DNA of 64,000 bases from Shinisaurus crocodilurus. Its lineage: Eukaryota > Chordata > Lepidosauria > Squamata > Shinisauridae. Positions 33,750-44,545 of this stretch are shown here, piece by piece. The stretch is from NCBI GenBank assembly GCA_021292165.1, contig CM037877.1, positions 82,305,691 to 82,369,690 of the forward strand, in the 5' to 3' direction. Each line of letters starts with the position of its first letter. Within the stretch, counting starts at the first letter, position 1. A program made the translations under genes and the position numbers. The notes below the pieces were generated by a model, which was not told the DNA's origin, searched no databases, and saw only the letters and a program-made list of their open reading frames with translations.

Positions 33750-34001
33750 GGGTGCTTTCAGATGAGGCTTTTATTGCACCATCACTCTGCCTCATTCATG
33801 GAATATTATGGGACATCCAGATGTTGTCTTTCACTCGTTACTCTCCCGTCCCGTGCTTTCCCATAACTTCTTCCATTTTTTCCTCACTGCAGAATGGAGG
33901 AGGAGGAGGAGGAGGAGGAGGAGGAGGAGGAGGAGGAGGGAGGGGGAATTACTGTACAATTCTGATTGGTGGCACTAGGAGCCCTCTGTCTGGAAGCACC
34001 C
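33750..34001. mobile_element. MITE with GGGTGCTTYCAGA inverted repeats
   Basis: Left GGGTGCTTTCAGATGAGGC, right inverse of GGGTGCTTCCAGACAGAGGG. Flanked by AAA on both sides, which may be a 3-bp TSD or chance. A GGA microsatellite (33896-33940) expands the middle. Harbinger-like or hAT-like; not resolved. Confidence 0.65.
33896..33940. repeat. (GGA)n microsatellite
   Basis: About 15 GGA units; produces a poly-glycine artefact frame. Confidence 0.95.
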
Positions 34002-35074
34002 AAAGAAAGATAAGGTCACGTGCAAAAGAGGAGAAGAGCCTTGTTCCATGAGATACGCCATGCAAAACCGCTGATTCAAGACTGGTAACATTTGAGTGCA
34101 TCTCTAATGCAATGAATATTGTGTCTATAGCCTTGGCCACCTTCTACTGTTTTCAGTTTTTTAAAAAAATTCCTTGGTAGGCAAAAGTTAAATACACATG
34201 GTTTACTACTCTCCCAGCTCCCAAACTGACAAAGTAGTTTAATCATATACTGTTTGTCTAATCCCATTGTGATTTTGATACAGTCCAATATGCACAGCAT
34301 ATCAGGTATATTGGGCTGATTCTCTAACAGGCTCTGACTGCTGTGTAATAACCTTGCCATTTGCACTTTCCTCAAAGTACATCTTTGCAGGGTGCTGTAG
34401 ATTACTGTGACATACAAGCAACCAGTAATCCTGTAATGTAAGGCTTTTTTCTTGAACACTTCAGCACTGAATGTGCAAAGTTGTGACTAGCTACTTTCAT
34501 GGTTGTATACGTACAGCATGCACTGCAAATATTTGAATCTCTTAAATACAGATTCGGATAGCTTAATTTTGATCAGTGAGCATTGGTGGTTCTGCACTTA
34601 TTAAGGTCCTGATGCTTTAAATGTAGTTTTACTCGGATCTGGCATTTCTGTTTTCCTCAGATATGGATTGAAAACCTGTAGAATATTTCTTATGGGGGGG
34701 GGGGAGTTACACTATATTCCAGTCTGCTGAAGGAAAGAAGGAACTGACAAGTCTGTTCTCAGTCCAATGTGCTTAAGTCATTTTGTTGTTTCACTAGACA
34801 AAATGGGAACTTGAACAACAACAACAACAACAACAACGACTTTCACTTCTGGAAAAATTAATGTAAATGCATGCAGGAGGCAAATGTGGAAATGAATTAC
34901 TTGGCTGTCAGAAACTGCTGTCCAGTGCTGAATTTTTGTTTTGTTTGTTAAAAAAATTAACCTTTTCAAATGTAATGAATGCTATTGTGTCTTTTGAACC
35001 ACCTTAGATATTGGGTTAATTAACCCCTGAAGGGCTACAGCATCTTCTGGCTGCCATTTTGAATATTTAACCCC
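34002..35074. other. Unassigned noncoding DNA
   Basis: A 127-residue minus frame (34076-34459) has no recognised motif. CAA microsatellite at 34813-34837. Confidence 0.5.
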
Positions 35075-35305
35075 CAATCGTGGGTTGTCGTGTTGTGCAA
35101 ACCTGGCCACCATGGGTTATGTGAGGGTTAAACAACCCTCGCATAACCCATGGCCTGTTGTAGGATAATGTGGGGGTTGTTTAACCTATGCATAAGTGGC
35201 CGGGTGACCGGCCAGATGGGCGATTAACAAATATAATATAATAAAATAAAATAAATAAATAAATGCATAACCCATGGTGGCCAAGCTTACATGACACAAC
35301 ACCCA
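35075..35305. mobile_element. Foldback MITE split by a retroposon tail
   Basis: Left arm 'tggccaccatgggttatg' (near 35104) and right arm 'cataacccatggtggcca' (near 35266). Outer words gtgttgtg and cacaacac also match. Internal repeats of 'gcataacccatgg'. A 67-base insertion lies at 35196-35262. Confidence 0.72.
35196..35262 (+). repeat. Retroposon 3' tail with perfect TSD
   Basis: 'gtggccgggtgaccggccag', 'atgggcgattaacaaatata', then AATAAA repeats. ATGCATAA occurs exactly at 35188-35195 and 35263-35270, so this is a strongly 5'-truncated retrotransposition. Removing the 67 bases plus one TSD restores the foldback MITE. Confidence 0.85.
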
Positions 35306-35464
35306 GGTGGGAGTGAAATATGTAGCTTGGCACCTGTGGGCAGTGCACCGTGTTGTGCAAACGAGGTCATTGCAAACTGCCTTGGAAAGTCTTATAGGGC
35401 AGAAAGAGCATATAAATTTAAACATCAAAAACTGAGCTGCAGTTCCTTAGAGCTGCAGGAGCTC

Positions 35465-35699
35465 AGAAATTACTTACCTATTTATGTTTTACATTTTTAT
35501 TCCACTCTTCCTCTAAGGGGCTCAGGATAGTGTACAAGGTTCTCCCTTCCTCCATTTTTTTCTACACAATAACACTGTGAGGTAGGTTAGGCATAGGACA
35601 TGTGACTGGCCCTTGGTGAGCTTCATGGCTGAGTGGGAATTTGAAACTGGGTTTTCCTGATCCTAATCTGACACTCTAAACACTACACCACACTGGCTC
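35465..35699 (-). repeat. Sauria-type SINE, diverged full-length
   Basis: 'cactgtgaggtaggttaggc', 'gcttcatggctgagtgggaa' and the head end 'acactacaccacactggctc'. The tail side is mutated but recognisable. Confidence 0.8.
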
Positions 35700-35739
35700 C
35701 ATATATAATATAATAAAGGATTACTGTTTTTGTTCATTA

Positions 35740-36044
35740 AGGGTGCAATCCAAATGAGACAATCATCAGCCTCTGAACTTGGAGGCTGATGATCATCCAA
35801 TGCAGAGTGGGAGGAGTAGTGAAGGTGATCTTTGCCTCCCTGCTCCTCCCACGTAGCATTTTTGCTAGACAGCCATTTTCAGCTATCTAGCTGGGGCACT
35901 TTGGAGGGGAAGAGAAGGAGGCTGCAGAGGACACAGGATAAATCATACCTGCTCACCAGAAAGCCCCCTTTACCCCCTCTCTGAGGTTGAGTCCCCGACC
36001 TCAGAGAAGCAGCCGGCGTGGTTCTTTATGTGCCGGCTGTGAGG

Positions 36045-36085
<41 letters not shown>

Positions 36086-36190
36086 GGAGAACAGATTCAC
36101 AGCTTTGAGGTCAGAGTTCTGTCTCCGACCTCATTTCTGGGAATCCAAAGTATCCTTTGGATGATGTCTAGGAGCCATAGGATTGCTACC
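35740..36190. mobile_element. Unnamed dispersed repeat E, copy 2
   Basis: Begins 'aagggtgcaatccaaatgag' and ends 'gccataggattgctaccta', so its termini are inverted (AGGGTGCAATCC / AGGTAGCAATCC). Internal match to 24950-25475. A GT microsatellite occupies 36050-36084. Probably a ~450-bp non-autonomous DNA element sharing ends with family D. Confidence 0.65.
36050..36084. repeat. (GT)n microsatellite
   Basis: Seventeen GT units inside repeat E. Confidence 0.95.
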
Positions 36191-36567
36191 TAAACCATTT
36201 AAATTCTGCTATATCTAACAAAGGAATGGACAGAATTCCTGTTATATTATAAATCAAGTCATGTGCACATTCTTTACATGCTACAAATATTGGCCAGGAT
36301 CCAAGGAAGCCACATGTACACACAGGAGAAAGATATACAAGGGTCCAAAGAGCTTTGCTTATCAGTTTCACTGCAGTGAATTGTTTTCCTTCTGTATCCC
36401 TGCCCTGCTGCACAAGGGAATAAGCTGCTGTTCAGTCAAAAAAGTAACACCTCTCTTAAGCACCAAAGCACCATTTCTAACCATATGGACAGCTCAGTAT
36501 CTCCCTTGAATGTCCCTTTTTGTGATTTCATCCACTGAAAAGGGCTATTGCATGATATGCACTGAAG

Positions 36568-36703
36568 CAGGGATGGGGAGTGTGTGGTCCTCCAGATGCT
36601 TTGGCCTACAAGTCCATCATCCCTCACCATTAGCTATGCTGGCTGAGGCTAATGGGAGTTGTAGTCCATCAACATCTGGAGGGCCACATGTTTCCCACCC
36701 CTG
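36568..36703. mobile_element. hAT-like palindromic MITE, family B variant
   Basis: CAGGGATGGGGAGTGTGTGG and inverse of CAGGGGTGGGAAACATGTGG, with 'atgctggctgaggctaatgg' inside. Flanks cactgaag and ctctacag agree at 5 of 8. Confidence 0.82.
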
Positions 36704-36753
36704 CTCTACAGTATCTCTAGTAGAAATAGTTGAGCATTCCTTGGAATTCAGAT

Positions 36754-36829
36754 AAGAACATGGCCAGCTGCCTTTTACCAAGTTGAACCATTGATCCATC
36801 TATCTAGCTTAGTATAGTCTGTACTAGAC
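36754..36829 (-). repeat. tRNA-derived SINE, 3' part
   Basis: Reverse strand of the tail seen at 44815-44909: 'actaagctagatagatggat', 'caatggttcaacttggtaaa', 'aggcagctggccatgttc'. Head missing. Confidence 0.65.
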
Positions 36830-36960
36830 TTCCCCATCCTGGTGCCTTCCAGACATTTTGGGCTTCAATTCCCATCAGCTCCAACTAGTATGGCCAATAG
36901 TCACGAATTGAGTTAAATGAGACTTACTCCCAGATAAATAGGTTCAGGACTGCAGCCTCA
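36830..36960. mobile_element. Half copies of family B and family D MITEs
   Basis: 'cttccccatcctggtgcctt' to 'atggccaatag' is half of a family B-like MITE; 'gagacttactcccagataaa' and 'ggactgcagcc' is half of family D. Confidence 0.55.
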
Positions 36961-38457
36961 GAGATGCCTGGTTTGAAAAAATATATATAGTGTAATAGAA
37001 GGTATGTTGCAACAATTATTAAACTTCACCTTTAATAATCAGTTTAGAAGAATAAAATAATAATGGTTGGAAAACAGAACTATAATTTGAATTTTTAAAA
37101 ATCTAATGTATTTGTTTTGCTAGTTGGAAAAGTCATAATATTTTCTATATACTCATTGATTATATTGAAAACATGTGATTTATGACTCAATAAAATAAAA
37201 TTTAAAATAAAAAATAAAATGCAGTTAATATCAGCTTTAATCCAAGCACTCTGGTGTAACTAGTTGATGGATAAAGATGTAAGAATTTATGATGCAAAAT
37301 GAAAAGGGTCTATTATTTCAGTCTTGTTCCCCCAAAGATTCCATTTAGATCTTAGTGTAGAGGAATGGAGTTCATTTACATCTTAGCAATTTGCCATCAC
37401 ATGAAAACATTAACAATACAAAAAGAAAATCTCAATAAGAGAAAAATACACAATCATTTTTTTTCAATAGATACAAAAAAAGAATGAAAGAAAGAAAGAA
37501 AGAAAGGAAAGGATTAATCATCCCATGTGGCTGATGTGTATACATTTACACAACCATAGGAAGATGTAACCATATTCATTTTTTCCACTTTATTTTTATT
37601 CCATTTTTTCAATTGTAAATTGTTTTTAAAGGAAAGAGCTATTTGAACAATAAATCAGGAGCAAATCTTAGAATTCTATTTGTCTTTACTATCTTGGCAA
37701 AGAAAAAAAATAGTCTCAATTGTCTGGCTTCTTGATGCACAATAATAATTCCAATTTCTCTCTTAAGGGTAAGAAAATGTTTCTGCATGAAGAGTAGTAA
37801 AACTAGTCTGGAAACGTTTCCAAAATCTTCTCTTCTCCTCAGGGATAGCCACGCTTGTCCCTCAGTGCCTGAACAATGCTCATCCATTGCAATAGATTGA
37901 ACGTTTGAAATCATAAGCATGCAAAGTATCTTCTTAGATGTAGAAAACTTTTAAAAAAAACACTTTAATTTTTCAAATAAACTGGCCCAATGCAGATCCA
38001 GATCCAATGCAGAGGAAGTGGCTGATCTTGTTAAGAAGAAATCTACACCTATCTCAAGGAAGATATTAAAGAACAAATAAGGAGGTGCCAGAGAAGAGAA
38101 AGTGTGAAGAAATGAAACTTCCATATATATCATAGTTCTAAATATAACATTGCAGCCATTAGTAGATCATTCTTTCTAGTGACTAGTAAAGTAGACTCAT
38201 ATTATTTATTCCAAAGCATTAACATTCAAAACAATCCATGGTATTCTCCAAACATGATACCTGAGATGACACAGAAAATTTAAGTCTGTTCTCATAGGAC
38301 AACCCAACGCAAGGGGACAACCCAAACCCATTGAGTGAATAGCCTATCACTAGAGCATGATGCGAGTCCCATGATTGCATGATCACCATCACAGCAGATT
38401 TTCCTCAACTACTGTGTGGCAAAGCTGTTATATAAAGTCTCATGCGAAGAGGAGCTC
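36961..38457. other. Unassigned AT-rich noncoding DNA
   Basis: AAATA-rich 37180-37225, GAAA microsatellite 37487-37506. Minus frames at 37639-37920 and 37951-38133 carry no motif I recognise. No exon seen. Confidence 0.5.
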
Positions 38458-38822
38458 CAGGGCCGGCGTACGCTAGCACCAGGCGGCTGCTAGGGCGTGG
38501 CGGAGAGGCGCAAACTCTGCGCCCCTCTCGCCTCCGCGCCTCTGCCCTGCCGCCGCCTCCGCCGCGCCTCCCCCCACTTGCCGCGCGCGCCCGCAACCCC
38601 ACCTCCCCGGCGCGCGCACGCCCGCCACCACCTACCTACCTTCCCGTCGTAGCGCGGGTCCTTCGCGTCGAGAGATGAGGAGCCGGCAGAGCACCGCAGC
38701 GGGGGCGGTGAAGGTAGGTGGTTGCGACGGTCGCGGGTCGCGTCGCGCATCGCACGGGGGTGTTGCAAGCAGGGCGCTTTGCTCCGGCCCCCCCACGTCA
38801 CGAGGGGGCGCTAATATAATTT
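38458..38822 (+). mobile_element. CpG-dense hAT-like fragment (CAGGGCCGGCG end)
   Basis: Starts CAGGGCCGGCGTACGCTAGC, like the ends of the MITEs at 44644 and 58777 (CAGGGCCGGTGC), then 'ggcggctgctagggcgtggc'. The body is dense in CpG. Near 38810 'gggggcgctaatataatttg' recalls the family's GCCTAGG words, then an L2 begins and no right TIR is visible. Better explained as a truncated transposon than a promoter CpG island, but not proven. Confidence 0.55.
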
Positions 38823-38834
38823 GGCCTAGGATGC

Positions 38835-39690
38835 TACCATATTCTTCCTGCAGTTCCAGAGGAACCATGGCCAGGCTATTCCTGTCCAGGAATGGTCATA
38901 GCTGGTGAACCATCCAAAGCTGATTGTCCCAGCAATCCTAGCCACCAAAGCCACTTGGGCTTCAAGCAACAATGCTGAATCAAGACCCCGAAGCTGTGCA
39001 CCTCCTCTTTCAAGACAAGTGCAATCCCATCTAGAATAGGCTGCACACCTAGTTCCCAAACATGAAAACCACCTACCCACAAGACCTCCATCTTGTCAGA
39101 ATTCAACTTCAGTTTATTGGCGTTCATCCAGCCCATTACTGAATCCAGACACCCCCATTCAGCACCTGCATAGCTTCACCTGAATCAGATGACCAGGAGA
39201 CGTACAGCTGGCATATTTGTATATTGATGACACCTTGTTCCAAATCCCCTGATGGCCTTATCCCAATGGCTTTATATAAATGTTAAAAAGCATGGGAGAT
39301 AAGATGGGCCCTTGTGGGACCCCATAGCCCAAATGCCATGGGGTCAAGCAGACCCCCCCAGTGCTACTTTCTGAAACCAACCAGGGAGTAGGAGCAGAAT
39401 CACTGTATCAGTGCACCTCTGACACCCAACCCACAGAGTCAATTCAATAAGATACTATGCTCAATAGCATCAAAAGCCTCAGAGAGATCAAGGAGTAACA
39501 ACACACACACTCTCTCATCTCTTTCCTGACAGAGGTCATGCCTCAGGATGACCAAGGCCATTTCAGTACAAAATGCAGGCCTGAAGTTGGATTGAGATGG
39601 GTTGAGATAATTGCTTCCTCCAAAAGTGTCTGTAGTTGAGGCACCACCACCCTCTACAAGATTATGCCCCCAAAGAATATACAATGGGAG
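38835..39690 (-). repeat. L2-type LINE ORF2 fragment (reverse transcriptase)
   Basis: Minus strand, in order: 39747-39439 gives NFRPAF..TEMALVILRHDL and LLLLDLSEAFDAIEHSILL, the LDLSAAFDTIDH block of L2-type RT. Then 'QLYVS..SDSGEAMQVLN' (YADD region, frame broken), then 39136-38876 WMNANKLKLNSDKMEVLWVG. Frameshifts and stops throughout, so inactive. Confidence 0.87.
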
Positions 39691-40320
39691 TACCAAAATG
39701 GTACAAATGGAAGGAAACAAACAATTCATTTGCATCCACTTCTGCAAGCTCTTATTGCTGTGATTTCTAAAAATGTTAGCGTAGCAAAAGCATGAGTCTT
39801 TCTTCCTTTCTCTGCAGGCCTATCTATCCAGTGGTACCTATGGCTGGCCAAATATTGCAATCCAAGTATTTAGCTTTACTTTCCTTCTCTTTGTTACTTG
39901 CAACTGGTGATTCCCCCCCTCCAGACTAAAAACTGCCCTAGTTTTTCAATTCAATAAGCTTGAATCTAAAAAATAAGCAAATAAACATTGTCCTTGCCTT
40001 TGGCTGTCTTTTAAAACTTCCTTCCACCACCACCCCCGTCCCCACTTAACTACCTTAATTAAATCCAAAATATTGTACCTTTCACGAAACATTCTGGGAT
40101 TCAATAGTTAGGTCACCATTTTATGATGAATAGTTGATTATAATTTCAACATATAATTAGCAGTGCCAGTTATCATTCTTCAAAAAGAAGTTTAATTGAG
40201 TAGTACAAAATTACCACAAGCTTCATTAAATGAAATATATGGGCCAAGAAATCAGGTGGTAGCCAAGAAGTAAAACTCAAGGATATCAAAATCTTTTGAA
40301 AAACATATCAATGTCATTTC
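39691..40320. other. Unassigned noncoding DNA
   Basis: No exon or repeat border recognised; a short C-rich segment at 40026-40043. Confidence 0.5.
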
Positions 40321-40414
40321 AGGTGCAATCCTATACCCACTCACCTGGGAGTAAGCTCCATTGAACTCAGTGGGGCTTACTTGTGAGTAGACATACATAG
40401 GATCACACTGTTAG
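40321..40414. mobile_element. Foldback MITE, family D, well preserved
   Basis: 'aggtgcaatcctatacccac', 'ctgggagtaagctccattga', 'actcagtggggcttacttgt', 'gagtagacatacataggatc'. Centre of symmetry near CCATTGAACTCAGTGGGG. Confidence 0.85.
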
Positions 40415-40715
40415 AGATGCAGAAGCTTCCCGGTCTTAAGCATAATACATAAAGTCAGTCCTTTAAAAGCAATGGACTCCCCAGAGGGATTCTCTCCCTA
40501 TGGATCATGGCCAGTTTGTTTAGCATGAGGCACTTTAAATGTAATTCTGATAACCATGGCAATCTTGCTAATATCTACACTTGCATTTTCATTTGATTCC
40601 TGAAACAGCAGTCACAGAACCCATAAGCTACAACGGATGCAAGTCTTCAAACAGAACTGGTAGGATCCAAGATGCTAAATGCAAATCTGGAAAACTCAGG
40701 TTAAAAACCCTAAAC

Positions 40716-40847
40716 CCGGGGTAGGAAATCTGGTGCCCTCCAGATGTTTGGGAATACAAATCCCACTGCCCCTTCCTATTGGCCATGCTGGGGCTTATGG
40801 GAGTTGTAGTCTAAACCATCTAGAGGGCACCAGGTTGCCTACCCCTG
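40716..40847. mobile_element. hAT-like palindromic MITE, family B variant
   Basis: Left CCGGGGTAGGAAATCTGGTG (first A mutated), right inverse of CAGGGGTAGGCAACCTGGTG. Middle 'ggccatgctggggcttatgg'. Confidence 0.8.
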
Positions 40848-41710
40848 CCCATCAACCCAAGACTGGCTGCAGAGTGAAGCCTGCAAATGACAAGTGGGCG
40901 GGTGCTGCAGCGTTGTTGAAACCATTTAAATGAAGAGTCTTACAGTTTGATCAGCAACACCCAGGCAAGAGCCCACATGGATCAATGGGGGTGTTGCCTG
41001 AGCAATAATAGCCCAGAGGTCAGTTTCTAAAGTTCAGCAGGTTTGGGGCACTTCAGCATTTGGTTGGCAGACTGCCTGGTAACCCACGTATATGACTCTG
41101 AGGAAGGGCAGCAGACAATGGTAACAAATAATAATGATTTTGTAAAGAAAAGAGCTGGCAATCCCTAAACATCTGTTACTGCAGGGCTCACTAGGAATGT
41201 GGCAGGAGCAGAGAGGAAGGGCAAAGGAGGAGCTAGCTACTTGTCACTGTCAGCTGTTGATGCTTGGGCAGGGAGCCACTGGACTTTGCTTAAGAAAGTG
41301 CCATCACTGGCCATTCACAGGACATCACTGGCCAGGACGGTCCTAGTTTGGGCTGATACTGCATCGGATGAGTTAATGCTGATGCTCCTGTCTCTAAAAA
41401 TTAAATGCTTTATTGAGAAATCTGAGATGAAGTGACATATGCAGAAGACAACAGGCACTGTTATACTGTTATGTCAACTCTACACTCCGAAGCAGCAGAA
41501 GGCAACACTATTAACTCTTGCTTGCAGCTCCAGCTGAAAAGCTCTAATTGCCATTGGGATCACTCGGCAGTTTGAATTTTGATTGTCCTAACTTTTGGTA
41601 GTTAAAAATATTAAACAAGTAGCTGCAAGCAGGTGGAGTCTTCTGGGGTCACAGCAGGTGCAGCGTATCCAGTCCACCAGGGCCACCACTATCTCCACAG
41701 GAAGCTGCCT
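40848..41710. other. Unassigned noncoding DNA
   Basis: No supported gene. The 170-residue plus frame starting at 41595 runs into MITEs and is rejected. Confidence 0.5.
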
Positions 41711-41834
41711 TAGGGCGCCATCCTATGCATGCCTAGACAGAAAGAAATCCTACAACTCCCAGCATTCCTCAGCCAGCCATGCTGGGACTTGTAGGACTTT
41801 TTTCTGTCTCAATATGCATAGGTTTGCACCTTTA
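41711..41834. mobile_element. Palindromic MITE, family G (ATCCTATGCATG...)
   Basis: Left AGGGCGCCATCCTATGCATG, right inverse of AAGGTGCAAACCTATGCATA; inner 'gaaatcctacaactcccagc' with 'gctgggacttgtaggacttt'. Related half-copy inside the hairpin at 18853-19014. Confidence 0.8.
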
Positions 41835-41862
41835 GACTATTTGTCCATCTACCCCTGTCCAG

Positions 41863-41930
41863 TCCAGCCTTCCCCAACCCAATGCCCTCGAGATGTGTTG
41901 GACTACAAATCCCATCATCCACTTGCTAGC
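41863..41930. mobile_element. Family B-like MITE, half copy
   Basis: 'ccagccttccccaacccaat', 'gccctcgagatgtgttggac', 'tacaaatcccatcatcc'. Right half missing. Confidence 0.6.
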
Positions 41931-42233
41931 CCCTCCTTGTCCCACACACATGGGTTCACTCAGGATTTAAACCTTGGCTTTGAACAAGAGAGAGGGCACA
42001 GAGCCGTTAACAGCTTCAAAGTACCCTGGAAGTCCAGCAGGGATGCATCCCATGTGAGGTACACATTCATGGACCCTAATTTCCCATCACGGGAAGGGGG
42101 AAGTTAAAGTACTCCTCTATACTACACAGTACTGCTCAAGTTCATACCTAAATAGACTGCTTCCTACTGAACTACTCCCAAACCTCCGCACTCAGTGCTA
42201 CAGCTACAGGGCAACTGCAGAATAGCACTACAT

Positions 42234-42366
42234 CAGCCTTCCCAATCCTGGTGCCCTCAGAATGCTTTCGACTTCATCTCCCATCAGCCCTAGCCATGGC
42301 CAATGGTCAGGAATGCTGGATGTTGTCATCCAAAATATCGGGAGGGCATCAGGTTGAGGAAGGCTG
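42234..42366. mobile_element. Family B-like palindromic MITE
   Basis: CAGCCTTCCCAATCCTGGTG and inverse of CAGCCTTCCTCAACCTGATG. Flanks cactacat and ccataaat agree at 5 of 8, both with central TA. Confidence 0.8.
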
Positions 42367-42829
42367 CCATAAATCCATCAAGGTTCATACTAATCTCAAG
42401 TACAGAAATCATTCTGAAAGGATCACATACAAATTACACCTTGGCCACATCTTAATGGCAAACACTAAAGGAGAAACAAATTCAGCAGATAGATATATTG
42501 CTAGAAGCCATCAGGTATGAATTACGGTAGTCCTGAAAACCACAACATAAACCACTTTTCCATGTCCAGTATTGCATGAGTAGAAGCCTACCCATTTTTT
42601 TTTTAAAAAAAAAAAAATATGCAATGACTATCAACAGTGCAACCTAAAGAATCTTCCACTATACCACTGAAGTTCAGGATTTGGCGAGCTGGAGCTGTCT
42701 AGCTGCATTGCTTAATAGCCTTGGTCTACTGAATTGCATTTTGAATGGAAAGTTTGTTTATAGGGGTACTGTAGCATTGTTATTGTTAGATAATTTTTCA
42801 TACTGAGGTCTTTTGATATCGTATTTGAT

Positions 42830-42915
42830 ATTGTTGTATATGTATTTTTTATTATGCCATTAGCTGCTTTGGTCTTCCTTAGGGAAGGAAAAGTGGGGTA
42901 GAAATAAATCATAAT
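42830..42915 (+). repeat. LINE 3' tail fragment
   Basis: 'tgctttggtcttccttaggg' then 'aaggaaaagtggggtagaaa' and TAAAT resembles the 3' end of squamate L2/CR1-type copies (…GCGGGGTATAAATAAA). Confidence 0.5.
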
Positions 42916-43009
42916 CTTTGTTAGGGAAGGATATCCCAATCATTTATATCCCCCCCCCCCCCGCAATTCCTTGCAGGTCCCAAACTTGAACACATTTCAA
43001 CCTTTTAAC

Positions 43010-43160
43010 AGTGTGATCATACACATGTCTACTCAGACATAAGCTCCACAGACTTTAGGATTGTATCTTAGGCTGCAATCCTATACATCGGTATAAACCT
43101 CATTGACAACAATGGGGGCTACTCCTGAGCAGACATGTATCAAATTGTGCTGCCACTGAT
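43010..43160. mobile_element. Two adjacent family D MITE copies
   Basis: A half copy at 43010-43070 ('acatgtctactcagacataa', 'ggattgtatc') joins a fuller copy at 43071-43160 ('ggctgcaatcctatacatcg', 'cattgacaacaatgggggct', 'gagcagacatgtatcaaatt'). Confidence 0.7.
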
Positions 43161-44545
43161 TTATTTGGGCTCACACCTCACACCTGGGATGCAGGTGATC
43201 AGCCCTGGCTGCAAGCATGAACATTGAAATGATTTTCCTATTTGATTCAACCAGCTCTCTTTTTATAGCTACTTGGACTCTTGCCATGAAAATAAAAGTA
43301 AAGGGGTTTTTTTTCCTCCAAAAAGTTTACTTTTGCAATTACAGAACATAATTAAATCAAACATATAAACCAAGCTGGATCTGATTAGTGGCTTTCACAA
43401 AATAAAATAGCTTTTTGGGTTGCTTTTGTTTTTTTGTTTCTTGCTTTTCACTTGTTTTAAGATTAGTGAATTCCCTTATTTCTTGGATGCCAGCCCCGTC
43501 ATGGTCTAATAAAAGAAGCTAAATCACAGTTGGGACAAAGGCCTCTACTGTAGTTTATAGAGAAAGAAGATTTAGAGTCATATGCTATGCAGAGAGCTGA
43601 ACAGCCTCCATGAATGGAGTAGAGTACATTACATCTGTGACAGACTGAAGCAAACTGCATGCATCTTTGAATTCAGACCTATCGATCCTGCCTTAGCTGT
43701 CAAGAAAGCAGAGGGAGACGGGAGAAGCAGTGGAAGAAGTAGGGTACCACTAACTTTAATTAGTGCTTTATGATATGCAACATATCCCAACTTTTAGTTT
43801 GCGCCTGTTTGCAATTCTCTTTCTCGCTCTCTTGGAAATGAGATGCTACAGACAATACTAGAATGACAACAAGACACAATTTCCATTTTAAGCATCCTGT
43901 GCCTGTTATCTTGCTTTGACAGAAAGAAAAGAGAGGGGGGTGAGGGGAGAAGAGGGAATTCAGTGGAAGCGGAGGGTGCTACCAAATATGCCTTTGGTTC
44001 ACCAGGATTTTCAGGCTACTATTCCAAGCCTTTTTTGTTTTGTTTTTTAAAGAAACCCTCATTTCTCCTTGGACCCTTTGTATTAACTCATTCTTCAACA
44101 AAAAGTGGCTTGTCTCAAAGCAGCCATCAGATAAGTGACTAATGAAAAGAGACACCCGCCTTTCACTGTTTTTTTTAAAATTATTTTTTAAAATTCTAAC
44201 TGGATTTCTGCAGAAACTTAAACCCAAGGTAGCACTTGACTGTCTTCTCAGGTACACCTCACAATCCCCAGGAGACTGCTGCTTTTTGATTAGTCAGCCC
44301 AAACAAGGCACCAACATAAATAACATGCTAAAAAGAGAAAATAGCTAGCAATGGCAGCACCACTTAAAAACAAAAACAAAACAAAAAGGCCTGGCAGAGT
44401 ATTGAGCAAAAAAATGTACAAAAGCTGGATGCTGCATCAAGATTTAGGCTGCAAGCAGATGTGGGACTGCCCCCCCTCCGCCATGAAGCTCAGTGCATGG
44501 TTTTGGGCCCATTGCTTGCTTTCAGCTTACATTTCCTTTGTGGAA
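43161..44545. other. Unassigned noncoding DNA
   Basis: No recognised gene or repeat. Overlapping frames at 43979-44257 (minus) and 44142-44348 (plus) are short and lack motifs. Confidence 0.5.

Noticed and set aside
38458..38822. Promoter CpG island of a gene
   Set aside because: Starts with a transposon-type terminus and abuts an L2; no exon downstream. Kept as a finding, not called as a promoter.
41595..42107. 170-residue frame
   Set aside because: Its central part is the translated family G MITE and a family B half copy.
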